From: Physella acuta
Lineage: Eukaryota; Mollusca; Gastropoda; Physidae
Assembly (NCBI RefSeq): GCF_028476545.1
Contig: NW_026732286.1
Coordinates: forward strand, 62,001 to 126,000
DNA length: 64,000 nt
Reading direction: 5' to 3'
The position numbers and the translations under genes were made by a program. Shown here piece after piece: positions 23,222 to 35,709 of this stretch (the first letter of the stretch is position 1; each line of letters begins with the position of its first letter). The notes under the pieces were generated by a model. The model did not search any database, was not told the origin of the DNA, and was given only the letters and a program-made list of their open reading frames with translations.

Positions 23222-24865
23222 TGCTGGGGCTATAACTGCAGTCACTGCATGATGGGGCTCTGATATCTACAATCATTGCTTGGTAGGTTTTGCTATCCAC
23301 AATCATTGCTTGGAAGATCTCTCCAATCATTGCTTGGTATGGCTCTGAGATCTACAATCATTGCTTGGTAGGTTTTGCTATCCACAATCATTGCTTGGAA
23401 GATCTCTCCAATCATTGCTTGGTATGGCTCTGAGATCTACAATCATTGCTTGGTAGGTTTTGCTATCCACAATCATTGCTTGGAAGATCTCTCCAATCAT
23501 TGCTTGGTATGGCTCTGAGATCTACAATCATTGCTTGGAAGATCTCTCCAATCATTGCTTGGTATGGCTCTGAGATCTACAATCATTGCTTGGAAGATCT
23601 CTCCAATCATTGCTTGGTATGGCTCTGAGATCTACAATCATTGCTTGGAAGATCTCTCCAATCATTGCTTGGTATGGCTCTGAGATCTACAATCATTGCT
23701 TGGAAGATCTCTCCAATCATTGCTTGGTATGGCTCTGAGATCTACAATCATTGCTTGGAAGATCTCTCCAATCATTGCTTGGTATGGCTCTGAGATCTAC
23801 AATCATTGCTTGGAAGATCTCTCCAATCATTGCTTGGTATGGCTCTGAGATCTACAATCATTGCTTGGAAGATCTCTCCAATCATTGCTTGGTATGGCTC
23901 TGAGATCTACAATCATTGCTTGGAAGATCTCTCCAATCATTGCTTGGTATGGCTCTGAGATCTACAATCATTGCTTGGAAGATCTCTCCAATCATTGCTT
24001 GGTATGGCTCTGAGATCTACAATCATTGCTTGGAAGATCTCTCCAATCATTGCTTGGTATGGCTCTGAGATCTACAATCATTGCTTGGAAGATCTCTCCA
24101 ATCATTGCTTGGTATGGCTCTGAGATCTACAATCATTGCTTGGAAGATCTCTCCAATCATTGCTTGGTATGGCTCTGAGATCTACAATCATTGCTTGGAA
24201 GATCTCTCCAATCATTGCTTGGTATGGCTCTGAGATCTACAATCATTGCTTGGAAGATCTCTCCAATCATTGCTTGGTATGGCTCTGAGATCTACAATCA
24301 TTGCTTGGAAGATCTCTCCAATCGTTGCTTGGTATGGCTCTGAGATCTACAATCATTGCTTGGTAGGTTTTGCTATCCACAATCATTGCTTGGAAGATCT
24401 CTCCAATCATTGCTTGGTATGGCTCTGAGATCTACAATCATTGCTTGGAAGATCTCTCCAATCATTGCTTGGTATGGCTCTGAGATCTACAATCATTGCT
24501 TGGAAGATCTCTCCAATCATTGCTTGGTATGGCTCTGAGATCTACAATCATTGCTTGGAAGATCTCTCCAATCATTGCTTGGTATGGCTCTGAGATCTAC
24601 AATCATTGCTTGGAAGATCTCTCCAATCATTGCTTGGTATGGCTCTGAGATCTACAATCATTGCTTGGAAGATCTCTCCAATCATTGCTTGGTATGGCTC
24701 TGAGATCTACAATCATTGCTTGGAAGATCTCTCCAATCATTGCTTGGTATGGCTCTGAGATCTACAATCATTGCTTGGAAGATCTCTCCAATCATTGCTT
24801 GGTATGGCTCTGAGATCTACAATCATTGCTTGGAAGATCTCTCCAATCATTGCTTGGTAGGGCTA
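23222..24865. repeat. 55-bp satellite, about 29 copies, very homogeneous
   Basis: Each unit is two ~27-bp halves that share CAATCATTGCTTGG: ATCTACAATCATTGCTTGG..., then ...CTCCAATCATTGCTTGG.... The first few units (to about 23,480), and one unit near 24,362, carry an additional third half (TAGGTTTTGCTATCCA...), giving ~82-bp units. Most 55-bp copies are identical, indicating very recent expansion or strong homogenisation. Confidence 0.97.
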
Positions 24866-25192
24866 AGTACACAGTAGTCTTCAAATTTTGTTGCTAAATA
24901 TTTAGCACAGCAGTTTACAAAAAGTGAGGGATGCTTCCCTAGGGCGGGAGTCGAACTGGTGCCAGGTGAGGGGCTAAATCTTTTACAGATATCTACTTAT
25001 TTTTTTAAATAAATTAACCAATCATATACTGTATGTTGAGTTTTGTTTTGTATCGATCAGAAATAATTGGGGGTTGTGATATTCTCACAGTCGGCTACCA
25101 CAATAGACTTCAAATTGTGTCGCTTACATGAGTAAAGTTTGAAAGATTTGAAAGAATAAATGGGATTAAAAAAAATTGATCTTCTTTGTAGG

Positions 25193-25400
25193 TCAGTTTT
25201 CTTTCAAGCATCTCTTCGAGGGGCACTGCCCCCCCCCCCTCCCCCCCCCCCCCCCTCCACACACCCACCCCGAAAAAAATATAATTTAAATAGGAAAATA
25301 TATTCTGTAACCAGTGTCCGCTTCTCCCTCGGAAATTTAAAAGCTTCCCCCCACCCCCCTCCCCCACACACACACCAGAGAAAAATATTGGAAGTATATT
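25193..25400. mobile_element. Degenerate hAT-type MITE
   Basis: Resembles the element at 56,787-56,945: TTTCTTTCAAGCATCTCTTCG, C runs, AACCAGTGTCCGC, then C-rich tract. The far end and target duplication are lost. Confidence 0.5.
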
Positions 25401-25499
25401 CTCAACTGTTCCACATTTACAACGTATTTCACCACTACGATGATGTATGATAAAATAACCTCATGCTTTGCCTGCGGGATCAAATAGTCACTTTCTCAT

Positions 25500-25560
25500 T
25501 CTTCCCGCACACACACAACATCTCGCGAGATTCACGCCTTAAACAATAGAGTTTGGTATC
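25500..25560. promoter_or_regulatory. TCTCGCGAGA palindrome, possible promoter element
   Basis: A perfect TCTCGCGAGA at 25,521-25,530, a motif known from CpG-rich metazoan promoters (bound by BANP in vertebrates). No exon can be assigned next to it. Confidence 0.3.
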
Positions 25561-25984
25561 TATTTTTATCCCTCAGGATTTCCCCCCACGTTCCACCAGC
25601 CTCCTATAATCTCTACGCCCTACGTCACGTCCCATTAAGAAGTAAACAACTTGGAAGACTCCTACGAGCTATCCATCACCCTAATACAATCTACTGTCGG
25701 CTAAATCCATTATATTTTTCTTGTGAGTGAAGGTTCACATTGAACTTTTTATCTGTTAGAAATTCCTACACACATAAAAACGCCCGTATAATTAAATAAA
25801 TGTTACATAAGACGGTAGAAATTATTTTAAGGTTATTTCCGTTTGCGTTTGTTTTTCTTGTCACTGATGAATTCATGTGGTCGAAACATTCTTTGTTATT
25901 TCTTTCTCTTGTGTTTTAATACAAACAGATCTTTTTATCGTATATTGTATAGTAGTGTTATGTGAACAACTGCGTTGTACAACT

Positions 25985-26440
25985 ATGGAACTGTAAATAA
26001 AGAACTTTATTGTACAAGTGCCAACTATAGAACTGTATTGTACATGTTCCAACTATAGAACTGTATTGTACAAGTTCCAACTATAGAACTGTATGGTACA
26101 AGTTCCAACTATAGAACTGTATGGTACAAGTTCCAACTATAGAACTGTATTGTACAAGTTCCAACTATAGAACTGTATTGTACAAGTTCCAACTATAGAA
26201 CTGTATGGTACAAGTTCCAACTATGGAACTGTATTGTACAAGTTCCAACTATAGAACTGTATTGTACAAGTTCCAACTATAGAACTGTAGTGTACAAGTT
26301 AGAACTATAGAACTGTATTGTACAAGTTCCAACTATAGAACTGTAGTGTACAAGTTCGAACTATAGAACTGTATTGTACAAGTTCCAACTATAGAACTGT
26401 ATTGTACAAGTTCCAATTATAGAACTGTAATGTACAGCTT
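25985..26440. repeat. 28-bp minisatellite, 16 copies
   Basis: Unit GAACTGTATTGTACAAGTTC + CAACTATA. It is followed at 26,460-26,745 by about five copies of a related ~53-bp unit (CCAACAGAACTTTGTTATAC...). Confidence 0.95.
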
Positions 26441-26459
26441 TCATATATGTTCCATCTAT

Positions 26460-26745
26460 ACAACTGTATAGTACAAGTTTAACCAACAGAACTTTGTTAT
26501 ACATCTTCTAACCTCAGAACATTAAAGAAGCTCCACCAACAGAACTTTGTTTTACATGTTCTAACCTCAGAACATTGAACAAGTTCTACCAACAGAACTT
26601 TGTTATACATCTGCTAACCTCAGAACATTGAACAAATTCCACCAACAGATCATTGTTATACATGTTCTAACTTCAGAACATTGAACAAGTTCCACCAACA
26701 AGTTCTGACGATGTAACATTGAACAAGTTCCACCAAAGCTGGGGA
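26460..26745. repeat. About 53-bp tandem repeat, ~5 copies
   Basis: Unit containing CCACCAACAGAACTTTGTTA and CTAACCTCAGAACATTGAAC. It shares the AAGTTCCA word with the preceding 28-bp array. Confidence 0.85.
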
Positions 26746-27184
26746 TTAGAGCGGGGAAAGCCAGGTGAGAGAAAGTTCTGATAACTCTATCACCTGTACT
26801 GTAAGCACCATGACTCTTCGCGTCATCACTTACCGCGTCATTTTCACCTCTCGGTAACGCCTCGGTGGAAGATTACTTTACGACTCTCGCGGGCAAAAAA
26901 AATAATAGTTACAACAAAAAAAATCAAATTTCGCAGTTTAGGGGTAAACGTTCAGCAGTGAAATGGTTTAACGGATTTGTTATTTGACTTTGTATTACAT
27001 TTGTTTGGGATGGTTACACTAAGTTAGATGATGTTTTTTTTTTCTAAGGAGAATTTCAAATGTTTGCTGTTTGTTCCAGCAGAGGTTCGAACAGAGGCCA
27101 GTAGTATGTGAGGTGAGCATTAACTCATTGACCACACGGTAGATTTGGTGACAGTTGCGGTCATCATCCGGATGCAAAGTCATA

Positions 27185-27605
27185 TGCTAGATCCCCGTAC
27201 TAAAGTCATGGGGTGTATTAGACTATAGACCTACAAAAGTCATGTAGTATATTTGTAGATTTATAAAAGTCATGGGGTGTATTAGACTAGACCTATAAAA
27301 GTCGTGGGGTGAATTATACTGTAGACCTATAAAAGTCGTGGGATGTATTATACTGTAGACCTATAAAAGTCATGGGGTGTATTATACTGTAGACCTATAA
27401 AAGTCATGAGGTTAATTATACTGTAGACCTATAAAAGTCATGCGTTAATTATACTGTAGACCTATAAAAGTCATGGGGTGTACTAGACTAGACCTATAAA
27501 AGTCATGGGGTGTATTATACTGTAGACCTATAAAAGTCATGGGGTGTACTAGACTAGACCTATAAAAGTCATGGGGTGTATTAGACCATAGACCTATAAA
27601 AAGTC
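27185..27605. repeat. 34-bp minisatellite, about 12 copies
   Basis: Unit GTAGACCTATAAAAGTCATG + GGGTGTATTATACT; each copy includes TATAAAA. Confidence 0.95.
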
Positions 27606-27832
27606 TTGACTTGAAGACAACCCCTGTCTTTGTTCTGTAAACGACCACGTGACCTAGACTTTTAACGACCGTGCGAGCAGTCTCCCCCCACCGTACAGGT
27701 ACGCGAGCAGGTAATTGTCAGGTAACCGGATCCCGAAACACGACACCACCAGTAACCAATCACGACGTTTCCCTCATCACACACAAGAAAAGGTAAAAAG
27801 AAAGACAGAGGTTTCTTTTTTTTTAAATAAAG

Positions 27833-27964
27833 ATGGCGCCCAGATGCCAGAGTTACCTCGCGTTTAGGATTGTTATCTTTTTGGTGGCTATAAAAACAAT
27901 ACAGGGGCAAGACGCAAGGTGTACCAATGTTAGTGCACAGATGTCGCTTTACAAGTCCTACTGA
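27833..27964 (+). CDS. Candidate signal-peptide first exon of a secreted protein
   Basis: ATG at 27833 (context AAGATGG, favourable) opens a 43-codon frame. Residues 1-25 look like a signal peptide: MAPRCQSYLAFRIVIFLVAI then KTIQG, with likely cleavage before QDARC. Possible donors are AAG/GTGTAC (27,919-27,924) or a site later in the frame; TGA is at 27,962. The upstream 200 bp is CpG-containing. A 14/42-bp tandem array starts immediately after. Family unknown; a secreted or membrane protein is inferred only from the hydrophobic start. Confidence 0.35.
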   Translation: MAPRCQSYLAFRIVIFLVAIKTIQGQDARCTNVSAQMSLYKSY

Positions 27965-28690
27965 GTTGGTGCTACTGTAACGGTGCTACTGTAACGGTGT
28001 TGCTGTTACGGTGCTAATGTAACGGTGCTAATGTAACGGTGTTGCTGTTACGGTGCTAATGTAACGGTGCTAATGTAACGGTGTTGCTGTTACGGTGCTA
28101 ATGTAACGGTGCTAATGTAACGGTGTTGCTGTTACGGTGCTAATGTAACGGTGCTAATGTAACGGTGTTGCTGTTACGGTGCTAATGTAACGGTGCTAAT
28201 GTAACGGTGCTAATGTAACGGTGTTGCTGTTACGGTGCTAATGTAACGGTGCTAATGTAACGGTGCTAATGTAACGGTGCTAATGTAACGGTGTTGCTGT
28301 TACGGTGCTAATGTAACGGTGCTAATGTAACGGTGTTGCTGTTACGGTGCTAATGTAACGGTGCTACTGTAACGGTGTTGCTGTTACGGTGCTAATGTAA
28401 CGGTGCTACTGTAACGGTGTTGCTGTTACGGTGCTAATGTAACGGTGCTAATGTAACGGTGTTGCTGTTACGGTGCTAATGTAACGGTGCTAATGTAACG
28501 GTGCTAATGTAACGGTGTTGCTGTTACGGTGCTAATGTAACGGTGCTAATGTAACGGTGCTAATGTAACGGTGCTACTGTAACGATGCTACTGTAACGAT
28601 GCTAATGAAACGGTGTTGCTGTTACGGTGCTAATGTAACGGTGCTACTGTAACGATGCTAATGAAACGGTGTTAAAGTAACAAAGTGCTA
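27965..28690. repeat. 14-bp repeat in 42-bp higher-order units
   Basis: Two 14-bp variants, GGTGCTAATGTAAC and GGTGTTGCTGTTAC, mostly alternate as two or three of the first plus one of the second. Decayed copies continue to about 28,960. Confidence 0.95.
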
Positions 28691-28959
28691 CAGTGTCCGT
28701 GCTACTGTAACAGTATTACTGTATCGATATTTCACTTCCGCTGCTACTGTGTCGGTGCTACTGTACGGTGCTATTCTAACGGTGCTACTTTTATGTGCCA
28801 CTGTTCGGTTGTTATGGTGTCGGTGCTACTGTTCAAGTGCTAGCTGTACGGTTGTTACTGTAATTGTAATACTGAAAATGTGCTACTGTAACGGTGATAC
28901 TCTGTCGGTGCTACTGTACAGATGTTTATCTACCGTTGCTACTATTCCAGTGCTACTGT

Positions 28960-30254
28960 AACGGTGATAACGAACAGACATACCGACGCCTCAGCAGACC
29001 CCAACAGCTCCTAAAGAATGCCGGAGCGGTATTGTCAAAATATACACTGATACATTCTACTGTAGGGCGTGTGATGGAGGGACGGGAAAAGAAAAACGTA
29101 AAAAGAATTTTTCTTCATCTAAAACAGTGTAATAACTAGCATATACATATTTTTAAAATATTTTTATTTGTAATAACACGCGAAATGATATAAAGGATTT
29201 ACTTAATCTAAGTAACAGTAAACAATTGCTGTTTTGGCCCTAAGAAGCTGCTATAAAAATATGGGTTTTTGCTTAGGGTTCGTCCTTAACATGACTATTA
29301 CGCCATGAGATATTCTCATAGTTGTGACGTCGCTAGAAGTTCCAGAGGTTTGACGTCCTTTGGTTTTATTTAAATAGCACGATGTTACTATGTTTGACAT
29401 CATTTGGATTTTGGCATGTGTTTTTTTACGATAGAACATCACCTCAAACTGCGTGACGTCATTTTTTAACCAGACTTTTTAACAATTACGGCTTGCCTTA
29501 AGACAACAACACACACAAAAAGGGTCCATTAACAACTTAGTAGTTTGAGCCCGAATACGACCGAAAATTTGACCTAATATAAAATTACAATACAAATAAT
29601 GTAAGTGGTAACCAAACAATGAGATAAAACACATTAAAAATGTTCGAAGATAATTAACGTAGGGCCTCCTTTTTTTTAATCTGACGAATACCACTTTGAC
29701 GAAGCGTGTATGGTTTTAAACTGTTAGAGATTGAAACATTTCCGTAAATTTACGTTGAATGAGTATCAATACAACAGGGTTTTTTTTTAAATTTAACCCC
29801 AAAAATTTAAAATGTTTAAAAAAATAATCTAAAACACTTCAAATTAGCTCAAGCTGGTGTTTTAATACGAAGGGGTGGAAAAATAATCTACTACACTCAT
29901 TAGTACCCAACCCGCGTACTAATGAATGAACATTGCGCACCACTAATGAACGTGACAATCTGAAGAACAGACCGTGATTTGCGCACCTAAGTTTGCACCG
30001 AAAAGCACCCATGCCAGTGAAAAGTCCCAGGTTCTCACCAGTGGCACGATCGCCCGCGCCGCGAACTGTGGTGGTTTGTAATTAGTCTTACCTCATTAGT
30101 GTTGTGTCAGGTGGTTTATATCGCTAAATTATGTTTAAATATAACACGGCACACAAACACGTTAGTAACACTAAATAAAACAGCCAAAAAAATAATTACC
30201 TACATTTAGATAAAAACAAACATACCCTTACAGTAATCTAAAGGGCAGATGAAA
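28960..30254. other. No gene recognised
   Basis: AT-rich with several isolated GACGTC/TGACGTCA words (about 29,325, 29,355, 29,455). No supported exon. Confidence 0.5.
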
Positions 30255-30447
30255 TAAAGAGTTCATTTGTTTCTGTGACCACAGCATATGAAGAGATTGT
30301 GTGGTCAGCACTATGCCCAGCCGCTTATATTTTCCCTAACGTTAGTCAAGTACTCATCAGAGCTGAGTGGACTCATTGATTTCGAGATCCGAACTCGAAA
30401 CTTTCAGGTTAAAAGTCAAGAGCTCCACCACCCGACCACGCCGTCCC
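30255..30447 (-). mobile_element. SINE family A
   Basis: Reverse-orientation copy with body words CATAGTGCTGACCAC and CAGCTCTGATGAG. Head ends at TGGGACGGCGTGGTCGGG with a degraded B box (GAGTTCGGATC). Confidence 0.8.
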
Positions 30448-30522
30448 ACAGTACCTACCCTGCTAGTAGTAACTCTACATTGACCGCCATACTAAGCCAA
30501 CCCAAGACTTCTTCGTACATTA

Positions 30523-30728
30523 GTGTTGGAAGGGATCCCCTCCAACACAATTAAGTACACGTGTCAACTGGTTATGCACAATTGACTCCGATTTCAGCCT
30601 GCTTTTCTTTTTGGATTTGCTTCCATAGCCTTTGTCCAACCAAGAACAAACTACAAGGCAGCAGCTGTTTGATTTTGGAGTTGTCTCTCCTAGAAAAGTG
30701 GCTGTCCCCAGCTAATGAGCCTCATCTG
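30523..30728 (-). mobile_element. SINE family B body, head missing
   Basis: Near-identical to 18,831-19,010 over GTGTTGGAAGGGATCCCCTC, TAGCCTTTGTCCAACCAAGA and GTTGTCTCTCCTAG, but lacks the tRNA-like head. Confidence 0.75.
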
Positions 30729-31234
30729 TTATTTCAAAGTAATTTACAGCCCTGTATGAGCATGTGAACCACCCATACTACCATCAAATCTATGAACATG
30801 GTAGGTATGCTGGTTCACATACAGAGAAAAGTAGAAGTTTTGTGTCCGGCAAAGCTAGGGTTAGAGTTAGGTTAGTACTACAGTTTTAAAAATAAACTTT
30901 GTTCTGTTGCATGGTGTTGATAGAATTACTTTAAAAATGAACAAAACATTTTGTACGGTTTTTTTAAATAAGTAAGTCACGGTAATAACAAGTAGGCCAA
31001 CTGTAATTTTATAAAATTAGGTCACTTGTTATTTTTTTTAAAGTACGCATACTGAACAAAATAGACATAATAAATTATATCACTAATTGTTCGAATAAAA
31101 CAACATAAATCTTTCGAGAGGGCTAAAATGTGTTGATATTCACACCTCATCTACGTTTATCTCATTACGACTTGTATGTATCGTACGGTGTGGGTGCTAA
31201 TAGACAAATGGAGGTTTTGTTTGGTAAACATCAT

Positions 31235-31445
31235 TAGATAGACGCTTTCTACAACAGCAATCAAACGAAAGCTAATGGGGTTCTACATAGGAAAAAAGTA
31301 TAAACTACTCTACACAAATAAGTCAAACGAAAGCTAACGGGGTTCTGTATAGGAAAAAAGTATACGATACTCTACATAGTTAAATCAAACGAGAGCTAAT
31401 GGGATTCTGTATTAAGGGAAAGTATACGGTACCCTACATAGTATA
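31235..31445. repeat. About 60-bp tandem repeat, 3 copies
   Basis: Unit containing CAAACGAAAGCTAATGGGGT and AAAAAAGTATAC..CTCTACA. Confidence 0.85.
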
Positions 31446-31529
31446 GTATCACGTTCTTAGACTACCGTGTGATTTATAGTGGTCTTTTGGTGGGCCCAAT
31501 GTTGTTTTATATGGGTCTATTCTATTCAG

Positions 31530-31627
31530 GTAGAGCTGGGTGGACTCAGGCACGTTCTACTGCCTTGAACCCGGATTCAAACTCGAGACTTTCGAGCAAG
31601 CAGCCTAGCACTTTACCGCAAGGCCAT
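31530..31627 (-). mobile_element. SINE family A, head fragment
   Basis: Covers the tRNA-like head and the start of the body only (GAGTCCACCCAGCTCT; B box GAGTTTGAATCCGGG). Confidence 0.75.
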
Positions 31628-31629
31628 GA

Positions 31630-32406
31630 ATACGGCTACCACTATAACGAACATCTACAACCAAGGCAGAAGAACGAAATGAAGCTTGTACAGAAAGCAA
31701 AGATAGATCTACCTAACAGCAGACGATAGGCAGCAGATAAAGCATTAGCATACTCGTCTTCACCTTACGATTGTAATATACAAGTATCCATATTTAAACC
31801 ATCAGTTTTCTTGGCGCTGAAGTGATAAGGGGAAAAGTAAAGAAACGAAAAAAGTGAGGGGTGGAGGGGGGCATGGGAATAACATGGTACTGTCGAGTTA
31901 GTTATCTTGTGGGGAAAAGGGAAAATTAGTCATTTAGCCGTTAGACGATCTTTAACCAGTAGATAGATAGCGTTGAGCCTTGCACTGTTACAAATAGATT
32001 TCAGTCTAACCGGGTACACAAAAAAAATGGGGAGGTAATTTGTGTGAGAGAGTTTGGTGGAAGGGGAAATAATCACACCGATGGTTTTAATTATCCGATG
32101 AAGTTGTGGTATATGGGGGTAGGGGGAGTGGGGTATGAGAGGGATGAGGGAATAAGGTTAGTGAGTAGGGGAGGGGTAGATTTAAATGATGTGTGTAGAT
32201 GGAGAGAGCGTGGTATAGTGTGACGGGGGAGGAAAGTATGCGGTAGGACGGTGTAATTTAATCAACAACAATGGCATCACTTGTCGTGTATGACATAACG
32301 GGGAAGTAAAAAAAAAAACCAATTCGAAAGCGACGATGATTTTCAAGTACATGCAAGATCTTGCTAATACAGATATCTTGTAGTAACGTGGCAATTTCTC
32401 CGTCGA
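31630..32406. other. No gene seen
   Basis: G-rich to AT-rich sequence with no recognised repeat or exon. Confidence 0.5.
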
Positions 32407-32525
32407 TATACATCGGTTAGGGAAAGTAAGGACAGCTGGGCATAGTGCTGACCACACTATCCTTTCATATGCAGAGGTCACTGAAACAGGTGAACGCTAC
32501 TTTCCTTGCCCGTCAGGTTTAAAAT
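32407..32525 (+). mobile_element. SINE family A, 3' part
   Basis: Begins mid-body (GGTTAGGGAAAGTAAGGACA) and runs to the end (CCCGTCAGGTTTAAAA). Typical 5' truncation. Confidence 0.75.
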
Positions 32526-33172
32526 TTTCCATTTAGGATAGACAACTAAGAGTAAATTACTCCAGCTTTTTAAAACTTCGGTGAAAGGGTAGGGTGGGGG
32601 GGGGCTGTCTCTTTCTTATTCCCGTGCCAGTTTTTACTTAATTATTAAACAGCAGTTTCGATTTGATTTTTTTTGAAACCACAAACCGGAAGTAAACACG
32701 GTTCAAGTGTGGGGGTGGGGGAAGGTAAGTAATGAGTTCTCGGGGGTATTGTGAGGAGGATGAGAAAAATCTCTGCCCACGTAACAAAGGTAACATCCCA
32801 TTGTAGCTTACATAACAAAGGTAACATTTTTTTTAATTCTATTTCGTCCAGACGAGTTCCCGAGAGATTCTTGACAGAAACTCCGAAAGATAACATTAGT
32901 TCAAATATAAGACTTGTATTGTTTTGTTTATTTTTAGTTAAATTGTATTATCTCACGTGACGAGCTGGTGGTGAGGGCAGGCAGGAACTCACGAGTCTAC
33001 ACGTGTGAACTGTTTACCTGGCCTGCTGGCGTGTCAGGTCAAAAACCCCAGCACTTCCAGGTTCCGCCAAAATAACAGGATTTTTTTTTGTAGCTTTTCA
33101 ACACAGCCATAATTTTAAATCTTGATTTAAATCTTGACCAGTTATTGTTATATTGAAGTTTTACGCACATAT

Positions 33173-33174
33173 CT

Positions 33175-33240
<66 letters not shown>
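33173..33240. repeat. (TA)n microsatellite
   Basis: About 33 TA units. The flank GCTAAATGTCTGTACATGTG is repeated at about 33,401, next to a second TA tract. Confidence 0.95.
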
Positions 33241-33241
<1 letters not shown>

Positions 33242-33428
33242 CTAAATGTCTGTACATGTGTAGGCCTATATATACATGGTGTGTGTGTGTGTGTTTTTCC
33301 CAAAGATATTATTTTAAATCTTTATAGTGATATAATTACTTATAGCTGTATTGAAATTTTACACATATATAAGCACTACGCATATATCTTGCATACGTAT
33401 AGCTAAATGTCTGTACATATGTAGGCCT

Positions 33429-33431
<3 letters not shown>

Positions 33432-33480
<49 letters not shown>
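33432..33480. repeat. (TA)n microsatellite, second copy
   Basis: Part of a local duplication of about 200 bp with 33,173-33,270 (shared TAGCTAAATGTCTGTACAT and GTAGGCCTA). At 33,640-33,850 there is a diverged ~40-bp repeat around CTAAATGTAGG..CTATTTC. Confidence 0.85.
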
Positions 33481-33481
<1 letters not shown>

Positions 33482-33879
33482 TACGGCAAAGGCAAATCTG
33501 CCACAGAATCTGACTAAGCTGCTCTTCTGAGCGTGCCATTTTGAATGCCCTAATTAGCAATGCCTGGACTTCATCTAGCGGGCTGTATGAGTTGCACGTG
33601 TAACTAACTTTTTCATTGTGCTCATGCCTTTTTAAATATCTAAACGTAGGCAGACATTGCAAGCCTTTAAACGTAGGCAGCCATTTGAAACCTCTCAACT
33701 CTAAATGTAGGTCACTATTTCATACCTCTATCCGTAAGACTCCATTTCAAGTCTCATAACATTGGTCACTATTTCTAAATGTAACCCTCTATTCCGTAGC
33801 GCTAAACGTAGGCTATCATTAACTCCTGGACTCTAAATGTACGACTCAATAGCACGGCATCGAGAAAGAATTTCATTTC

Positions 33880-34720
33880 TTTGATAACGGGGCGTGGCTT
33901 GGCTTTGGGCAATGATCTACAACGCATTCATTAACTGCACGTGTTATTAATAAAAGATTTAATTTGATTGAATACATCTGTCTAATATTATATCTCAACG
34001 GACAGGTATTAAACGAAAGTAATGAAGACGTTTTTATTTCATCATTAGTGTGAGCAGACCTCACGGTGTTTGGTAGCTGCTAAAGATGCACTGTGTTAAT
34101 TAGTGGACTGGCTGTTCGAAAGTGGCCCAGAAAATGTTACAAGGGGCCCCCAACCCCAGACTGAAATTTTCATTGCGTTATTTTTCTCTATCAAAGCCTG
34201 AATTCTACGCCTTGTTATGAAGGAATGGTAAAATACTAACAATGTAATTTTTAAAACTCAAAACTCTAATAGGACTACTACAGCACTGTTCATGGGGGCC
34301 CACCGTGATTTTTTTTTCCTGGGGGGTGGGGGGTGGGGGCTCACAGAGATTTTTTTCCTTTAGGCCCACCAGGATTTTTCCCGATAGACCTGTGGGCCAG
34401 TTCAGTCCTAACTGTGTATTACAGCAATTTGAAAAAAAAAACAGCTCTAAAATTTGAATCCACTTTGGTACGATCTCAATACACTTCAATTCTACAACTT
34501 ATATTGCTTCACAGTTCAATATCATAGGTATACTGCTACATTCACGACCCATTCGATTCCTTTACGGCATTTTTATATTGCTACTTCAAATAAAAGTAAC
34601 TCTGTTTTATTCGCTTTTCAGCGGTATAGTATGTAAACACGAGTTCCCATACTAATTCTAAAATAATCACGTTGGATTTTTTTCTCAAACTTTTATCTGC
34701 GCTAAAATTCGCAAAATAAA
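33880..34720. other. No gene seen
   Basis: AT-rich sequence with G runs at 34,320-34,345 and two GGCCCACC words. Nothing else recognised. Confidence 0.5.
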
Positions 34721-34965
34721 GGGACAGCGTGGTCAGATGATAGAGCGGACGCCTGCTTGCCCGAAAGTCGCGAGATCAGATCCCGGACTTTACACGAGTC
34801 CACCCAGCTCTGTTGGGTACCTGACTCGCGGTAGGGAAAGTAAAATCGTCTGCATATAATGATGACCACACAATCCCTTCATTTGCCGAGGTCACTGAAA
34901 ACAGATGAACTCTACTTTACCGCTCATTTATGTATTTATCTGTCAGGTTGGAAATGGCATCTCAC
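34721..34965 (+). mobile_element. SINE family A, near full length
   Basis: Head GGGACAGCGTGGTCAGATGA with degraded B box, then complete body (CCACCCAGCTCTGTTGGG, GTCACTGAAAACAGATGAAC), ending near TCAGGTTGGAAATGG. Confidence 0.85.
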
Positions 34966-35341
34966 TTTGGTTGTTTTTTTACTATTTTTTACTTTTTTTT
35001 TCTAAATATGCTACATCGGACAACTCTTGTGGTTCTATAGCCTTGACTTGAACATGTCAGCACCACCATGGCCGCATACCAATGGATCTTTAAGTAAAAT
35101 AACACTACGTAATGCCGGGGCGGATCGTCTCTTCCCCCGACCTTTCCCTGTCTCTGGGTTGTCTTTAAATACCCCCCCCCCCCACCCCCGGTATTTACAT
35201 ATCTGTTTACAATACACCAATTCAGAACGTGCGGGGCTAGATCAATAGTCGATATCGATCTCATTCAACTGCCGGTGTGATTGGAATATTTTAAAAAATC
35301 GGAGCGCGACGTGTCGGTTTAAATTATTTTTAATTGTAGTC

Positions 35342-35709
35342 CAGCGGTTCTCAGATGTTAACCTTGGGATCCCGTTATTTTAATATGTCACAATGTACAA
35401 TCCTAACAGAAATGTCCCCAATAAAAATCCCAACAGAATGGTCCTCAGTGTAAAATACAAACAGAAATGTCCCCAATATAAAATCCCAACAGAAAAGTCC
35501 CCAATGTAAAATTACAACAGAAATGTCCGCAATGTAAAATACCAAGAGAAAGTCCCTAATTTAAAATCCTAATACAAAAGTTGAAAATTTAGTATTGTTA
35601 GTGTACGACAACGTGAGCTTATGGTTACAGATCTAATTTTGTTCTACTTTTGCCATCATCACGCTATTTTAGAGAGCCGGTGTCGTGTCAACCGGTTTAA
35701 GAACCGCTG
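35342..35709. mobile_element. hAT-like TIR element carrying a tandem array
   Basis: Ends CAGCGGTTCTCAGATGTTAACC and AAGAACCGCTG, matching the CAG(N)GGTTCTCAACCTT ends common in hAT elements; about 10 bp are inverted. No convincing 8-bp target duplication. Interior 35,390-35,580 is about seven copies of a ~27-bp unit (GTCCCCAATGTAAAAT..CAACAGAAA). Confidence 0.6.
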
